Shown here one piece after another: positions 8,183 to 18,031 of a DNA stretch of 64,000 bases. The translations under genes and the position numbers were made by a program. Origin of the DNA: Teredinibacter purpureus (lineage in GTDB: Bacteria; Pseudomonadota; Gammaproteobacteria; Pseudomonadales; Cellvibrionaceae). Location of the stretch: positions 451,501 to 515,500 of the forward strand of contig NZ_CP060092.1 of NCBI RefSeq assembly GCF_014217335.1, read 5' to 3'. Under the pieces are notes generated by a model. That model ran no database searches, was not told the origin of the DNA, and saw only the letters and a list, made by a program, of their open reading frames with translations. Each line of letters starts with the position of its first letter. Position 1 is the stretch's first letter.

Positions 8183-11100
8183 TTAGCCTGTAATCAAGAC
8201 TGCGTCATCCACAGACGATTTTGCTAGCTTATCCAAAGTGCCCTTGTGGTCTTTGGCAAACAGCATATAAATCGAAGGAACTACAAATAACGTAAACAAC
8301 GTACCAATAGCCATGCCCCCCACCAACACCAACCCAATGGAGTTTCTTGCCTCTGCTCCTGCACCAGTTACCAACACCAAGGGAAAGTGGCCGGCAACCG
8401 TAGCAACCGTTGTCATTAAAATAGGACGTAACCGCGTAGACGCTGACTCACGAACAGCTGCCAATTTGTGCAAACCCTGCTCTTGCATCTTGTTCGCGAA
8501 TTCAACCAGCAATATCCCGTTTTTAGCCACAAGACCAATTAGCGTGACCAAGCCAACCTGTGAATATATGTTGAGTGATGTCGTAAAGCTATCCGTCCAG
8601 AAAAACATTCCTGGCACCGGAAATTTCAAGAAGGTAAATATAGACGCACCAAACATAGCCAAAGGTACCGAGCCAGCCAGAATAACAAACGGATCACGAA
8701 AGCTATTAAATTGGGCTGCAAGCACCAGGAAAATAAGTAGTAATGCTAAAAGAAAAGCGCCTACAAATTTGTTACCTTCTCGGCGCAACTGCCTCGACTC
8801 ACCGGTGTAATCTACCATGTAGTCGCTGGGTAAGATCGCCGCAGCTTCCGTCTCTAAAAAGCTGAGCGCGGCATCAAGAGATTGGGTTGATACCCCACTA
8901 ATCTTCACCGCGTTTAGCTGTTGAAAACGATTCAGAGAGCGGGGAACCGTATGCTGTTTAATTTCAGCTACTGTACTTAAAGGGATCAGCTTGCCTTCTG
9001 GGCCGGTGATAAAGATATTTTTAAGCTGCTCGGTGCTCAAACGCTCGCTGCGCTTTAACTGAGGTATCACGCGATAACTTCGACCACCGATGTTAAAGCG
9101 ATTAACATAGCCGCCACCCAACATCACCCCAACGTCTGCACCCACTTGTTGTAGGCTTAAGCCTAAGTCGGCAACCTTATCCCTATCGATCACTAACTCA
9201 GCTTCCGGTACATCGACTTTAGTATCGATTTGAGGAGGAAAAGCGAAGATCCCACTTTGCGCAGCTTTTTGTTGCAGCTGTTCTGCGTACTTTAGAATAT
9301 CTTCTGTCTCAGCTGTTGAGGCAATAACAAATTCGACGGGAAAGTTACCCCCTCCTGGCAGCGCAGGTGGTGTAAGGGCGAAGGTATTGATACCACCAAT
9401 TTGCATTAAGCTTGCACTGACTTCAGGCATCACCTCGAACACACTGCGATCACGTTTCTCCCACGGGTCTAATATCAAGCCTCCCATGCCACCATCGGGA
9501 AAGGTCAATTGAAACGTAAACTCCCCTTCCGGTACAGCCAATAGCTTTTCGTTGACTTTGTTCGCGTAGATGCGCGACTGATCTATCGTGCTACTTGAGG
9601 CGCCCTCCGTCATCACAAATACAATGCCTTGATCTTCCGTGGGCGCCAGTTCCTTATTCGGTGACGCATAGAACATATAGAGCGCAAGCACGCTTAACAC
9701 ACCCCACACCATGTACACCGCACCACGAGCATTCAGCGTCACGTCGAGAAAACGCAAGTAACCCCGCTGTAGTTTATGGAACGCTTCGGCGGCAACATGT
9801 GCAAAGCCTTCGTCTTCAATCCCTTCTTTTAGAAGCTTTGAGGACATCATAGGCGAGAGTGTTAATGCCACTACACCCGAGATCATTACCGCACCTGCCA
9901 AGGTAAAGGCAAATTCACGGAACAGCGAGCCCGTTAACCCTCCTTGCAAGCCAATCGGTAAATATACCGCCACAAGTGTGATCGTCATGGCGATCACAGG
10001 CCCAACCAATTCTCGCGCGCCAAGAATCGCCGCCTGCATAGGCGACTGCCCCTCGCTAATATGACGCTCGACGTTTTCTACAATCACAATGGCATCGTCA
10101 ACGACTAGCCCTACGGAAAGTACAATGGCCAATAGTGTGAGTAAATTTAGACTGAAACCGAAAAGCTGCATTAAGAAAATTGCGCCAATCAGTGAAATGG
10201 GTATTGCCAATACGGGGATAATTACGGAGCGGATAGAGCCTAAAAACAAAAAGATAATCACTACAACTATGAGCAGTGTCTCGCTTAACGTTTTTACCAC
10301 TTCTGCAATTGAGCTTTCAATATATTCCGTTGCGTCGTAGCCTATCTCGGCACTAAGCCCTTTTGGCAGCCCTTCACGCAACGCCTCGAGCTCTGCACGC
10401 ACCAACTTCATCACATCTAACGTGTTGGCATTGGGCATTGGCCACACACCCATAAAGGTTGTGGTTTGGCCTGAGTGACGCACTTCGTCATCGTAACTTT
10501 CCGACCCTAACGACACATCCGACACGTCGCTAAGGCGCACCAATGCGCCATTTTCTGCACGCAGGACGAGATCGCGAAATTCTTGCACCGTATTTAAATC
10601 GGTATTGGCCGAAAGGTTCACCTGCATATAGGAGCCTTTCGTACTGCCTAGGGCCGCAAGGTAATTATTTGCCGATAAAGCTTGCCGAATCTGTACGGGC
10701 GTTATGCCATAGGCGGCCATTCTATCTGGCTTCAACCAGATACGCATCGCGTAGGTACGCGCACCCAACACGTCCGCACGCTGCACACCCTCAAGTGCAG
10801 ACAACCTTGGCTGCACCACCCTTACAAGGTAATCGGTAATTTGGTTGGGCTCGAGAATGTCTGAACGAAAACTCAAATAGGCAGCAGCAAAAACACTATC
10901 CGCCGATTGAACATTAATAATAGGGACTTCAGCTTCGGGCGGTAGATCACCACGCACCTGATTAACTTTTGACGTGATTTCAGACAGCGCCTTGATGGGG
11001 TCGTAATTCAACTCCAATTGCACACTTATCGTGGACATACTTTGCCCACTTTGCGACGTAATATAGTCGATGCCATCGGCACCGGAAATAGCGCGCTCGA

Positions 11101-11305
11101 GAGGTGTGGTAATAAACCCCCTCACCAGCTGGGCGTTAGCCCCTATATAGGCGGTATTTACGGTAATAACCGCATTGTCATTACGGGGGTACTGGCGAAT
11201 GGTCAATGAACTTATTGCCTGTATTCCGGCAATAATAATAATCAAATTAACCACAAGCGCTAGTACGGGTCGTTTTACAAAGATATCAGTAAAAGCAGAT
11301 TTCAT
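8183..11305 (-). CDS. RND-family efflux transporter (HAE1/AcrB-like inner-membrane pump)
   Basis: A 1040-residue inner-membrane antiporter expected to export drugs, bile-like compounds or other amphiphiles using the proton gradient. It begins with the typical FVKRPVLALV segment, has two large periplasmic loops and twelve membrane helices, and carries the TM4 proton-relay pair in VGLVVDDAIVIVENVERH. The length is typical. It lies 56 bases downstream of the adaptor gene on the same strand and ends 2 bases from the convergent c-di-GMP operon. No outer-membrane TolC-type channel gene is adjacent, so it probably borrows one from elsewhere. The substrate cannot be told from the sequence. Confidence 0.93.
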   Translation of the reverse strand: MKSAFTDIFVKRPVLALVVNLIIIIAGIQAISSLTIRQYPRNDNAVITVNTAYIGANAQLVRGFITTPLERAISGADGIDYITSQSGQSMSTISVQLELNYDPIKALSEITSKVNQVRGDLPPEAEVPIINVQSADSVFAAAYLSFRSDILEPNQITDYLVRVVQPRLSALEGVQRADVLGARTYAMRIWLKPDRMAAYGITPVQIRQALSANNYLAALGSTKGSYMQVNLSANTDLNTVQEFRDLVLRAENGALVRLSDVSDVSLGSESYDDEVRHSGQTTTFMGVWPMPNANTLDVMKLVRAELEALREGLPKGLSAEIGYDATEYIESSIAEVVKTLSETLLIVVVIIFLFLGSIRSVIIPVLAIPISLIGAIFLMQLFGFSLNLLTLLAIVLSVGLVVDDAIVIVENVERHISEGQSPMQAAILGARELVGPVIAMTITLVAVYLPIGLQGGLTGSLFREFAFTLAGAVMISGVVALTLSPMMSSKLLKEGIEDEGFAHVAAEAFHKLQRGYLRFLDVTLNARGAVYMVWGVLSVLALYMFYASPNKELAPTEDQGIVFVMTEGASSSTIDQSRIYANKVNEKLLAVPEGEFTFQLTFPDGGMGGLILDPWEKRDRSVFEVMPEVSASLMQIGGINTFALTPPALPGGGNFPVEFVIASTAETEDILKYAEQLQQKAAQSGIFAFPPQIDTKVDVPEAELVIDRDKVADLGLSLQQVGADVGVMLGGGYVNRFNIGGRSYRVIPQLKRSERLSTEQLKNIFITGPEGKLIPLSTVAEIKQHTVPRSLNRFQQLNAVKISGVSTQSLDAALSFLETEAAAILPSDYMVDYTGESRQLRREGNKFVGAFLLALLLIFLVLAAQFNSFRDPFVILAGSVPLAMFGASIFTFLKFPVPGMFFWTDSFTTSLNIYSQVGLVTLIGLVAKNGILLVEFANKMQEQGLHKLAAVRESASTRLRPILMTTVATVAGHFPLVLVTGAGAEARNSIGLVLVGGMAIGTLFTLFVVPSIYMLFAKDHKGTLDKLAKSSVDDAVLITG

Positions 11306-11361
11306 AGTTCAGCCTGTATAAGAATTCGGTCGTAAGAAGTCTGTTATGAACGAAAATAGAA

Positions 11362-12495
11362 TCACGAATCTTCTGGATTCGGATGCAGACTAAACGTTGG
11401 CTGCGCCTCATTATTCACAACAACTTCAGCGCCGTTACGTAATTTAAAGACGCCCGTGCTCACTACGTTATCGCCGAGCACAACACCCGCCTCTATCGCA
11501 ACGTAATCGCCTCGCGTGTGGCCCAAGCGAACAAATTGTTGCCGTGCAACAAGCTTTTTATCAGCACCATCTTCGCTTTCTTCTTCTACAACGACAAAAA
11601 CGGAATCGCCAAAGGTCGCAAACGAAACAGCGGTTACTGGTACGACCAACACAGGTTCGGCTTCCGGTAGCACGACCGTTACCTTCGCATACATTCCTGG
11701 CAATAACGTGTGGTCGGTATTAGCTAAACTCGCCTGTACTCGCACGCTTCGCGTTACAGGGTCGATTTCAGGGTTGATGGCCGATATTACGCCAGTAAAA
11801 TCTTTCCCCGGTACAGCATCACTTTCGATTCGCACACTATAATCCAATGCCAACTTGGACAGCTCACGTTGCGGCAACGAGAAATTGACGTAAATAGGGT
11901 CGACCGCTTGCAGCGACACAATGGCGCCACCCCTACCCAAATCCGAGCCAACATTGATTAATCGGATACCTAAACGACCCGCAAATGGGGCTTTAACCGT
12001 TTTTTTGGCGATAGCGGTACGAATATTATCCGCCTGCGCCACGGCCTCTTTGTAGCGAGCGTCGGCGATATCAAACTCTGACTTTGAGGAGACTTTCTTC
12101 ACCAACAACGCATGTGTTCGATCAAGCTGCGTTTTAGCCAAGGCAGCGCTCGCTTCAGCGGCTCTTAGCTGTGCCAGCTCAGAAGAAACATCTTGGCGTA
12201 TTAATACATCACCGGCTTGCACTTCCGCGCCAGCCGTAAACAAAATTTCGGTAACTCGACCAGGGCTGTCGGCAGTGACGACAACACCTTGCTCTGCTTC
12301 TAGGGTGCCAACGGTATTCAATGTTTGCTCCCACTGCTGCTGTTGCACTGACATCGCAGAAATAACGGTGGGCGGCATGACCATACTCTCACTCATGCCA
12401 ATTAAATTCATAATCTGTAGCGCTTTGATGGCAGCAATAACTAATACCACGCTCAACAATCCACCAATGGCGACCCAATACTTTTTCATAGACAC
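11362..12495 (-). CDS. RND efflux periplasmic adaptor (membrane fusion protein)
   Basis: A 377-residue protein bridging the RND pump to an outer-membrane channel. An N-terminal membrane anchor (about 8-28) is followed by the lipoyl-like half motif (ADSPGRVTEILF...GDVLIRQD), a helical hairpin (about 110-150), the second lipoyl half (KAPFAGRLGIRLINVG), a beta-barrel (VDPIYVNFSLPQREL) and the membrane-proximal domain (LPGMYAKVTVVLPE). No lipobox is seen, so it is anchored by the helix. First gene of the pump operon; the mannan-operon terminator lies just upstream and insulates it. Confidence 0.93.
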   Translation of the reverse strand: MSMKKYWVAIGGLLSVVLVIAAIKALQIMNLIGMSESMVMPPTVISAMSVQQQQWEQTLNTVGTLEAEQGVVVTADSPGRVTEILFTAGAEVQAGDVLIRQDVSSELAQLRAAEASAALAKTQLDRTHALLVKKVSSKSEFDIADARYKEAVAQADNIRTAIAKKTVKAPFAGRLGIRLINVGSDLGRGGAIVSLQAVDPIYVNFSLPQRELSKLALDYSVRIESDAVPGKDFTGVISAINPEIDPVTRSVRVQASLANTDHTLLPGMYAKVTVVLPEAEPVLVVPVTAVSFATFGDSVFVVVEEESEDGADKKLVARQQFVRLGHTRGDYVAIEAGVVLGDNVVSTGVFKLRNGAEVVVNNEAQPTFSLHPNPEDS

Positions 12496-12576
12496 AATTC
12501 CCAGTTATTTGTGTGCGAAGCTCGCAAGTATAAACGGTTGTTTGATCAATTAAAGTCAGCCTTCCGATCATTAGCA

Positions 12577-12610
12577 ATAAAAAGAAAAAAGGCCGCATAA
12601 GCGGCCAATT
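12577..12610 (-). terminator. Rho-independent terminator of the mannan operon
   Basis: On the minus strand a perfect GGCCGC/GCGGCC stem with a 4-base loop (12591-12606) is followed by a T-rich run. It lies 30 bases after the mannanase stop codon. Confidence 0.85.
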
Positions 12611-12635
12611 TTCTTTTTATTAACACATGCAAACT

Positions 12636-14012
12636 CTAACGCGCCCGAATCTCTTCGTAATGCGCTTTGATAATGCCTAAGGTCGAAGCATCCGAAGCAA
12701 AAACTGAATTCAACCCTTGAGGCTCTTGCGGAGGATCGCCCACAAACGTTTTGTCGCCAGTGCGCCAAACAGCGTCATCATGCATTGCTTTACCAAAGCC
12801 ACCCCACGCCCAGAAATTTGACCCTATAAAAGGACCGCCGGTATGAACGTTATGAGTAATTTTAGAAAATATAAATGCATAGAACTGATCACGGTAATGC
12901 GTTGTGGACTCAGGTGAAAACGCACCTAAATCTCGCTCCAAGCCGAACTCCTCTAACACCAACGGCATATTGAGTTGCTCAGCTAACTTAATATGATGAT
13001 CGATATACTCGTTAGCATTTTTAAAAGCGCTGCCAAACGTAGATTCTGGATCTTGCACATCAAACCAGCCCCAGTTTTTTGGCCACATATGGAAGGTTGC
13101 GTAATCAACGTCGTTATCGCTATGGGCCGCCAAGAAACACTCATCCAATTCCAAACAGCCTCGAATACCTTCACTTCCAACGGAAACCAGCTGATTCGGC
13201 GCATGCTTTTTAATCAAAGACGCAGTGTTACGAATCCAGTCATAGTAATACGGTAAATTAGGAAGGCTAGCTTCGCCGTTTCCTGCGCGCGGCTCATTCG
13301 CCAACTGCCAAGACATAATGGTGGGATCATCTTTATAAAGCTCACCAGTGACAGTGTTGCGACGCTCAAGCAACAACGAAATATAATTGTGATACAGCTC
13401 AACAGCAGCTTCGTTTTTGTAGAATTCAGCAGAGAATAGAGCAAATGCTGGCCACGGGTGCTCTGGATCACCGAGATTAATAAACTCGCCACCATTCACC
13501 CAGCTCAGGTAAGTGACCATTCCACCAGACCATTCCCAAAAATTATTCAGGAAGATCACGGCCTTCATATTACGCTTAGCCATTTCTGCCAATGTAAAAT
13601 CAAGCCCAACCAGGATATCTTCACGCTCAATTTCGCCCTTATACATAATGGCAGGGCTCACAGAATTATCGAGCGGTGAGCGCTCTGAAGCGCCTAAGAT
13701 TCGAAGGTTAGTGATGCCACTATCGTTAAGGAAATCTAATTCATTCAATAATCGGCTTCGATCGCCTATATCGTCCTCTTCGGAGCCAATATAGGGCGCA
13801 AACCACATGTTGGTGCCAACATAACTGTAAGGCAGCCCATCAACATAAAACTGCTTACCCACTACGCTTACAAATGGACTATTCGGCACGGCAGCAGCCT
13901 CACCCTCGTCTGAAGCCTGTTCAGTTGATGGAGAACACGCCGAAAATAAAAACACAGCACATGTAACAGACAGCAGCCTAGCCGCATGCTTTATTAGGTG
14001 TATACGCTTCAT
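12636..14012 (-). CDS. GH5 endo-beta-1,4-mannanase, lipoprotein
   Basis: A 458-residue glycoside hydrolase expected to cut beta-1,4-mannan or glucomannan at the cell surface or in the periplasm. The signal peptide ends in FSAC (Cys26), a lipobox, followed by an acidic linker and the catalytic barrel from about residue 48. WQLANEPRAG holds the acid/base Glu240, and LVLEEFG holds the nucleophile (probably Glu355), as in subfamily 7 of GH5. TNMWFAP near the start and FHMWPKNWGW fit mannanases. Last gene of the operon GH130 - epimerase - GH5, followed by a strong terminator. The subfamily and mannan specificity rest on motif resemblance plus the neighbours. No carbohydrate-binding module is present. 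Confidence 0.88.
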   Translation of the reverse strand: MKRIHLIKHAARLLSVTCAVFLFSACSPSTEQASDEGEAAAVPNSPFVSVVGKQFYVDGLPYSYVGTNMWFAPYIGSEEDDIGDRSRLLNELDFLNDSGITNLRILGASERSPLDNSVSPAIMYKGEIEREDILVGLDFTLAEMAKRNMKAVIFLNNFWEWSGGMVTYLSWVNGGEFINLGDPEHPWPAFALFSAEFYKNEAAVELYHNYISLLLERRNTVTGELYKDDPTIMSWQLANEPRAGNGEASLPNLPYYYDWIRNTASLIKKHAPNQLVSVGSEGIRGCLELDECFLAAHSDNDVDYATFHMWPKNWGWFDVQDPESTFGSAFKNANEYIDHHIKLAEQLNMPLVLEEFGLERDLGAFSPESTTHYRDQFYAFIFSKITHNVHTGGPFIGSNFWAWGGFGKAMHDDAVWRTGDKTFVGDPPQEPQGLNSVFASDASTLGIIKAHYEEIRAR

Positions 14013-14052
14013 TGAAACCCCTTAGTTATTCTTCTTTTAACGCTACGCAGCG

Positions 14053-15246
14053 CTAGCTTGCCATGCGCGCAAACAACTTACACACTTCCATCATCGCCCT
14101 ACCGTTATGGTATGGGGCTTTCCAAAAACCAATTTTGCAATCGCCCACGTGCGGTGAATCCAGTGTAGATAGCCAATGCCATTCGCCATGTTCGTTATCT
14201 TTCTGATACGTTTTAACAAATGACCAAGCATTTTGAAAGGCGTCAAGGTAGGCGCTGTCATCAGTAAGATGGTAAGCATTCAAGAAACCAACCATGGCCT
14301 CTGCTTGCACCCACCATACGCGCTCGTCTAATAATACATCCGATTCAAAATTGTAAGCATCCAGAACTTCACCATGACGACCAACGCCGTGCTGCAAAAT
14401 GGTATTGGCCATGTTCAAAATTAGCGGCTTAAAGTGAGCCAACAAATCTTCATCGCCCACCGCCTCAACGGCCTCCCATAATAACCAGCTCGCCTCGATA
14501 TCATGCCCATACGATATAGACGTGGACATATCACTCCAGTCCATAGATTGGAACATACGTAAGTGATAACTTTGCTTGTTAATAATGCGCTCATCAAAAT
14601 ACATCAAGCATCGTTTAATGGCCTTGGCCACGACATCGGACGGCTGTGCAATATAGAGAGCCGTGTAGCCCTCTAGTATATGAAGATGGGTATTCATCGA
14701 TTTAGGCGAATTAAGATCTTTGTCACTCAACCGCATGTCGTCCAGCGGCGACCAATCCCGCGCGAACGCTTCTAGGTAACCACCATTAACGTCATCGTGC
14801 GCTCGAGTTTCAATTAACTCAAATAACGTCATCGCCTGAGCGAGCACGTCTTTCGATTGCGTTAACTTGTAATAAGCGCTCAATCCGTAGATTGAAAACG
14901 CCTGTGCATATATTTGCTTCCGGTCATTTACACAGGTACCGGTTACATCTAACGCCCAGTAAACACCGCCTTGCTCTTGATCGAAAAAATGCTTGACCAA
15001 ATAATCGTAGGCTCTATCAGCAGCCAATTTGTATTGTTCATTACCCGAAAATAAAGCAGCTTCACTAAAAAACCACAATATTCGGCTATTAAGAATAATA
15101 CCTTTATCAGCCTCTAACTGAGGAATGTTATCGACGCTAATCTCGCCAACAAACCCGCCGTGCTTTTCATCTAACGTATTCTCCAACCACCAATTGGCGA
15201 TGTGGTGAAGCTCGGCCCGAAATTCCGCAACTTGGTGTTCACTCAT
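14053..15246 (-). CDS. Cellobiose/mannobiose 2-epimerase (AGE family)
   Basis: A 397-residue (alpha/alpha)6-barrel protein predicted to epimerise C2 of the reducing sugar of beta-1,4-disaccharides, turning mannobiose into mannosyl-glucose. Family marks are KHGGFVGEI near the N-terminus, YAQAFSIYGLSAYY, the histidine motif SYGHDIEASWLLWEA, ERVWWVQAEAMVG, and YHNGRAMMEVC at the C-terminus. No signal peptide, so cytoplasmic. It follows the GH130 gene by only 7 bases, which matches the known pairing of the two enzymes in the mannobiose pathway. A plain N-acylglucosamine 2-epimerase is the alternative, unlikely in this setting. Confidence 0.88.
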   Translation of the reverse strand: MSEHQVAEFRAELHHIANWWLENTLDEKHGGFVGEISVDNIPQLEADKGIILNSRILWFFSEAALFSGNEQYKLAADRAYDYLVKHFFDQEQGGVYWALDVTGTCVNDRKQIYAQAFSIYGLSAYYKLTQSKDVLAQAMTLFELIETRAHDDVNGGYLEAFARDWSPLDDMRLSDKDLNSPKSMNTHLHILEGYTALYIAQPSDVVAKAIKRCLMYFDERIINKQSYHLRMFQSMDWSDMSTSISYGHDIEASWLLWEAVEAVGDEDLLAHFKPLILNMANTILQHGVGRHGEVLDAYNFESDVLLDERVWWVQAEAMVGFLNAYHLTDDSAYLDAFQNAWSFVKTYQKDNEHGEWHWLSTLDSPHVGDCKIGFWKAPYHNGRAMMEVCKLFARMAS

Positions 15247-15253
15247 AACGACC

Positions 15254-16435
15254 TCAAAGATCCAATTTTTTCAAAATATCCAAATTTGCCGCAATTAACG
15301 TATTACGCGTTTGCACAGATGCAGCAGAACGTAACTTATCTTCTGGGGTATTCATGGCATAGTCAACAAGCTGATCGATAGACGATGTTGCAACATGCAT
15401 ACGGGTATCGGAGGAAGCATAATAAATAAAGACGTCATTATTTTCGTTAACTATCCAGCCATTCGCGAACACAACATTCGATACATCACCCACTCGCTCT
15501 TCTCCGCGAGGCGCAATAAAGTGGCCGCCAGGACGGTGACTAATAACCCAAGGACGCTCAAGCTCTGTCATAAAGACATACAATACATAACGTAAACCAG
15601 CAGCGGTATTACGCACACCGTGCGCTAAATGTAACCAACCCTTATCTGTTTTAAGGGGGGCTGGGCCTTGGCCGTTTTTCACTTCTTTGATGGTATGGTA
15701 ATACTTACCATCAACAATAACTTCTTCTTTGATTTCTGCATTTTCCATGCTGTCGGAAAGGCCCCAGCCTATACCTCCACCACTACCGACACTGATAAAA
15801 CCATCTTGTGGGCGAGTATAAAGGGCATACTTGCCATCAACAAATTCTGGATGCAATACAACATTACGTTGCTGGCCCGAATAAGTCACGAGATCCGGTA
15901 AACGCTCCCACGTCACTAAATCTTTTGTTCGTACAATACCGCACTGTGCTTCAGCGGCCGTTGTGTCATTCGGTTGCGTTTCATCTTTACGCTCGGTACA
16001 GAACAAACCGTATATATAGCCATCTTCATGGCGTACCAAACGCATGTCATAAACGTTGGTATCCGGACGATCTGTTTCAGGCAGCGTAATGGGGTAATCC
16101 CAAAAACGGAAGTTATCAATGCCATTGTCGCTTTCAGCGATGGAAAAGAACGATTTTCGATCATCGCCCTCTACACGGACGGCCAATATATACTTACCTT
16201 CGTGAAGAAGCGCACCGGAGTTGAATGCAGCATTCACCCCCAAACGCTCCAACAGCATTGGATTAGTTTTCTCGTTTAAGTCGTAACGCCAGTGGATAGG
16301 CGCGTGATCTGCGGTTAATACCGGATGCTGCCAGCGCTGATAAACACCATTTGAAACAGCGGGTTTATTCTCACGTGTCACTAGCGCTTCGTGCGCCCCA
16401 ATCTTTTGTTTGAGAATGGATTTAAATTCACTCAT
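15254..16435 (-). CDS. GH130 4-O-beta-D-mannosyl-D-glucose phosphorylase
   Basis: A 393-residue five-bladed beta-propeller enzyme that phosphorolyses mannosyl-glucose to mannose 1-phosphate and glucose in the cytoplasm. The catalytic Asp lies in [17 protein letters not shown] (Asp130), matching the single general acid of GH130_1 enzymes. [15 protein letters not shown], the phosphate-contact region, and [15 protein letters not shown] near the C-terminus are also typical. No signal peptide. First gene of the mannan operon, about 0.3-0.4 kb from two LacI-type operators. Mannosyl-oligosaccharide phosphorylase is the alternative; length and the adjacent epimerase favour the disaccharide enzyme. 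Confidence 0.9.
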   Translation of the reverse strand: MSEFKSILKQKIGAHEALVTRENKPAVSNGVYQRWQHPVLTADHAPIHWRYDLNEKTNPMLLERLGVNAAFNSGALLHEGKYILAVRVEGDDRKSFFSIAESDNGIDNFRFWDYPITLPETDRPDTNVYDMRLVRHEDGYIYGLFCTERKDETQPNDTTAAEAQCGIVRTKDLVTWERLPDLVTYSGQQRNVVLHPEFVDGKYALYTRPQDGFISVGSGGGIGWGLSDSMENAEIKEEVIVDGKYYHTIKEVKNGQGPAPLKTDKGWLHLAHGVRNTAAGLRYVLYVFMTELERPWVISHRPGGHFIAPRGEERVGDVSNVVFANGWIVNENNDVFIYYASSDTRMHVATSSIDQLVDYAMNTPEDKLRSAASVQTRNTLIAANLDILKKLDL

Positions 16436-16739
16436 TCGGTATAAACCTCAGTTATTGCTCGAAATTAATAGAGCCAGTCATTGGCGATATTGCGTCCATG
16501 AGATTAGGGAAAGGCCGTTCTGGATGCGACGCAACTAATCCAGCTACTTTTTTTGGGACACAGTATATACGAATCGAGCCCCTCACACGTAAATGTCGCG
16601 CAAGAGAGCTACCCTATTCTGAAATACTCATACCCCTAAACATTCACTCTTCCCATCACCGCTATAGTGCGGCAAAGCCCCTAACCACGGAACCTGAGAA
16701 CCATTCGGCCACAAGCGCTCCAAAATAAAGGCGGTAAAA

Positions 16740-16753
16740 TGTAATCGGTTACA
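16740..16753. promoter_or_regulatory. LacI-type operator, imperfect
   Basis: TGTAATCGGTTACA: a dyad with a central CG step and one mismatch (TGTAAt/gTTACA), typical of LacI/GalR operators. Same core as the perfect site 100 bp to the right. Confidence 0.65.
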
Positions 16754-16836
16754 AGGCAAACGTCAAGTGATGTTTTGAGCGCCAAGATTAAAGGGACGAT
16801 TACCCTTCTAAAATCCGCCTTAAGCGGCACAATGAA

Positions 16837-16862
16837 ACAAAATGTAACGCGTTACATTTTGT
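16837..16862. promoter_or_regulatory. LacI-type operator, perfect 26-bp palindrome
   Basis: Core TGTAACGCGTTACA with a central CG, flanked by matching ACAAAA and TTTTGT arms so that all 26 bases are palindromic. It lies 158 bp before the regulator start. Likely bound by the neighbouring LacI-family protein. Confidence 0.8.
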
Positions 16863-17020
16863 AATGTTCAATGAAAATCGCGAAAAATCTTCAAATAACG
16901 TGAAAAAAGCATGATATATATGCCAGAATGCTCGACACAAATGTAATAAGCTGTCAAAACCTCTGTAACACTTGCAGACGTTTCAAACGGCACTTACCGC
17001 ACACCATTAGCTGAGTCATC

Positions 17021-18022
17021 ATGTCAAACATCAGAGAAGTTGCGCGCATAGCAGGCGTTTCGGTCGCTACCGTCTCCCGAGCGCTGAGCCACCCCGAAAA
17101 GGTTTCCGAGTCTAGCAAGCTGCGAGTAAAGAACGCGATAGAGCAAGTTAACTACCGGCCTAATATGCTGGCCAGAAACTTTCGCTCTGCACGCTCCTAC
17201 TCACTGGTAGTGTTAGTCCCCGACATATCCAACCCCTTTTTTGCGCAAGTTATCCGGAGTATTGAGTTACAAGCCCAGAAAAAAGGTTACTCGGTTTTAC
17301 TTGGCGACACTCAAGACTCCAATGTTCGCGAACAAGAATACATTAGGCTTGTGGAAACACGCCTTTCTGACGGTATCATTCAGCTACGCCCCATGTCCGA
17401 CCACTTTCACGAAACCAATACGTTTAACTTCCCCTATTTGCACCTTTGCGCGACAGAAAGCTCGCCGGGACCGTGCATTCGCGTCGATAATGTCGCGGGT
17501 TTCGAACACATGATCGACTACCTTATTTCCCTAGGACATAGGCGTATCGGCCTGATCACAGGGCTAAAAGGTAATCCTCATACCATTGACCGCTTCAAAG
17601 GCTACAAACAAGCGTTAGAAAAGGCTGGTATTGCGTTTGACGATAACCTCGTTGCAGAGGGAGAGTACGTTATCTGGTCTGGCGTTAATGCCGCCGCTGA
17701 ATTGTGTAAACTACACAATCGCCCAACCGCCATTGCTTGTATGAACGACGAAATGGCCATTGGCGCTATTCAAGCGGTTAAAACACACGGGCTGCGCGTG
17801 CCGGAAGATATTTCTATCACCGGGTTCGATGATATTAGCTACGCGCGCTATTGCGACCCGCCCTTAACTACAATAGCCCAACCCTCAATGGATATGGGCA
17901 CTATCGCAGTCGACATGCTATTACGCATGATCGACGGCGAATCGCTTAGCGACGACAAACACGTACTGCCTTACGACTTTATTGTGCGCAAGAGCACAAC
18001 GACCGTCGAAGTCGAAGTCTAA
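17021..18022 (+). CDS. LacI-family transcriptional regulator of the mannan locus
   Basis: A 333-residue regulator. The N-terminal helix-turn-helix (IREVARIAGVSVATVSRALS, residues 4-23) and hinge helix (NYRPNMLARNFRS) precede a periplasmic-binding-protein-like sensor domain (from VLVPDISNPFFAQVI to the C-terminus), closest in style to CytR/PurR members. Two palindromic operators of the right type lie just upstream, which implies autoregulation and control of the divergent GH130 operon. The effector is unknown; a manno-disaccharide or mannose derivative is the natural guess. Confidence 0.9.
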   Translation: MSNIREVARIAGVSVATVSRALSHPEKVSESSKLRVKNAIEQVNYRPNMLARNFRSARSYSLVVLVPDISNPFFAQVIRSIELQAQKKGYSVLLGDTQDSNVREQEYIRLVETRLSDGIIQLRPMSDHFHETNTFNFPYLHLCATESSPGPCIRVDNVAGFEHMIDYLISLGHRRIGLITGLKGNPHTIDRFKGYKQALEKAGIAFDDNLVAEGEYVIWSGVNAAAELCKLHNRPTAIACMNDEMAIGAIQAVKTHGLRVPEDISITGFDDISYARYCDPPLTTIAQPSMDMGTIAVDMLLRMIDGESLSDDKHVLPYDFIVRKSTTTVEVEV

Positions 18023-18031
18023 GGCAATAGC

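Larger units (their letters stand above)
16436..17020. other. Control region between the mannan operon and its LacI regulator
   Basis: No convincing gene lies in these 585 bases. They hold two LacI-type operators (16740-16753 and 16837-16862) about 103 bp apart centre to centre, plus a solitary GTAAT half-site after the second. The region serves both the leftward GH130 operon and the rightward lacI-type gene. Confidence 0.7.

Noticed and set aside
16498..16728. A 76-residue open frame between GH130 and the LacI gene
   Set aside because: No family resemblance, no ribosome site, and it lies in the control region; most likely chance.
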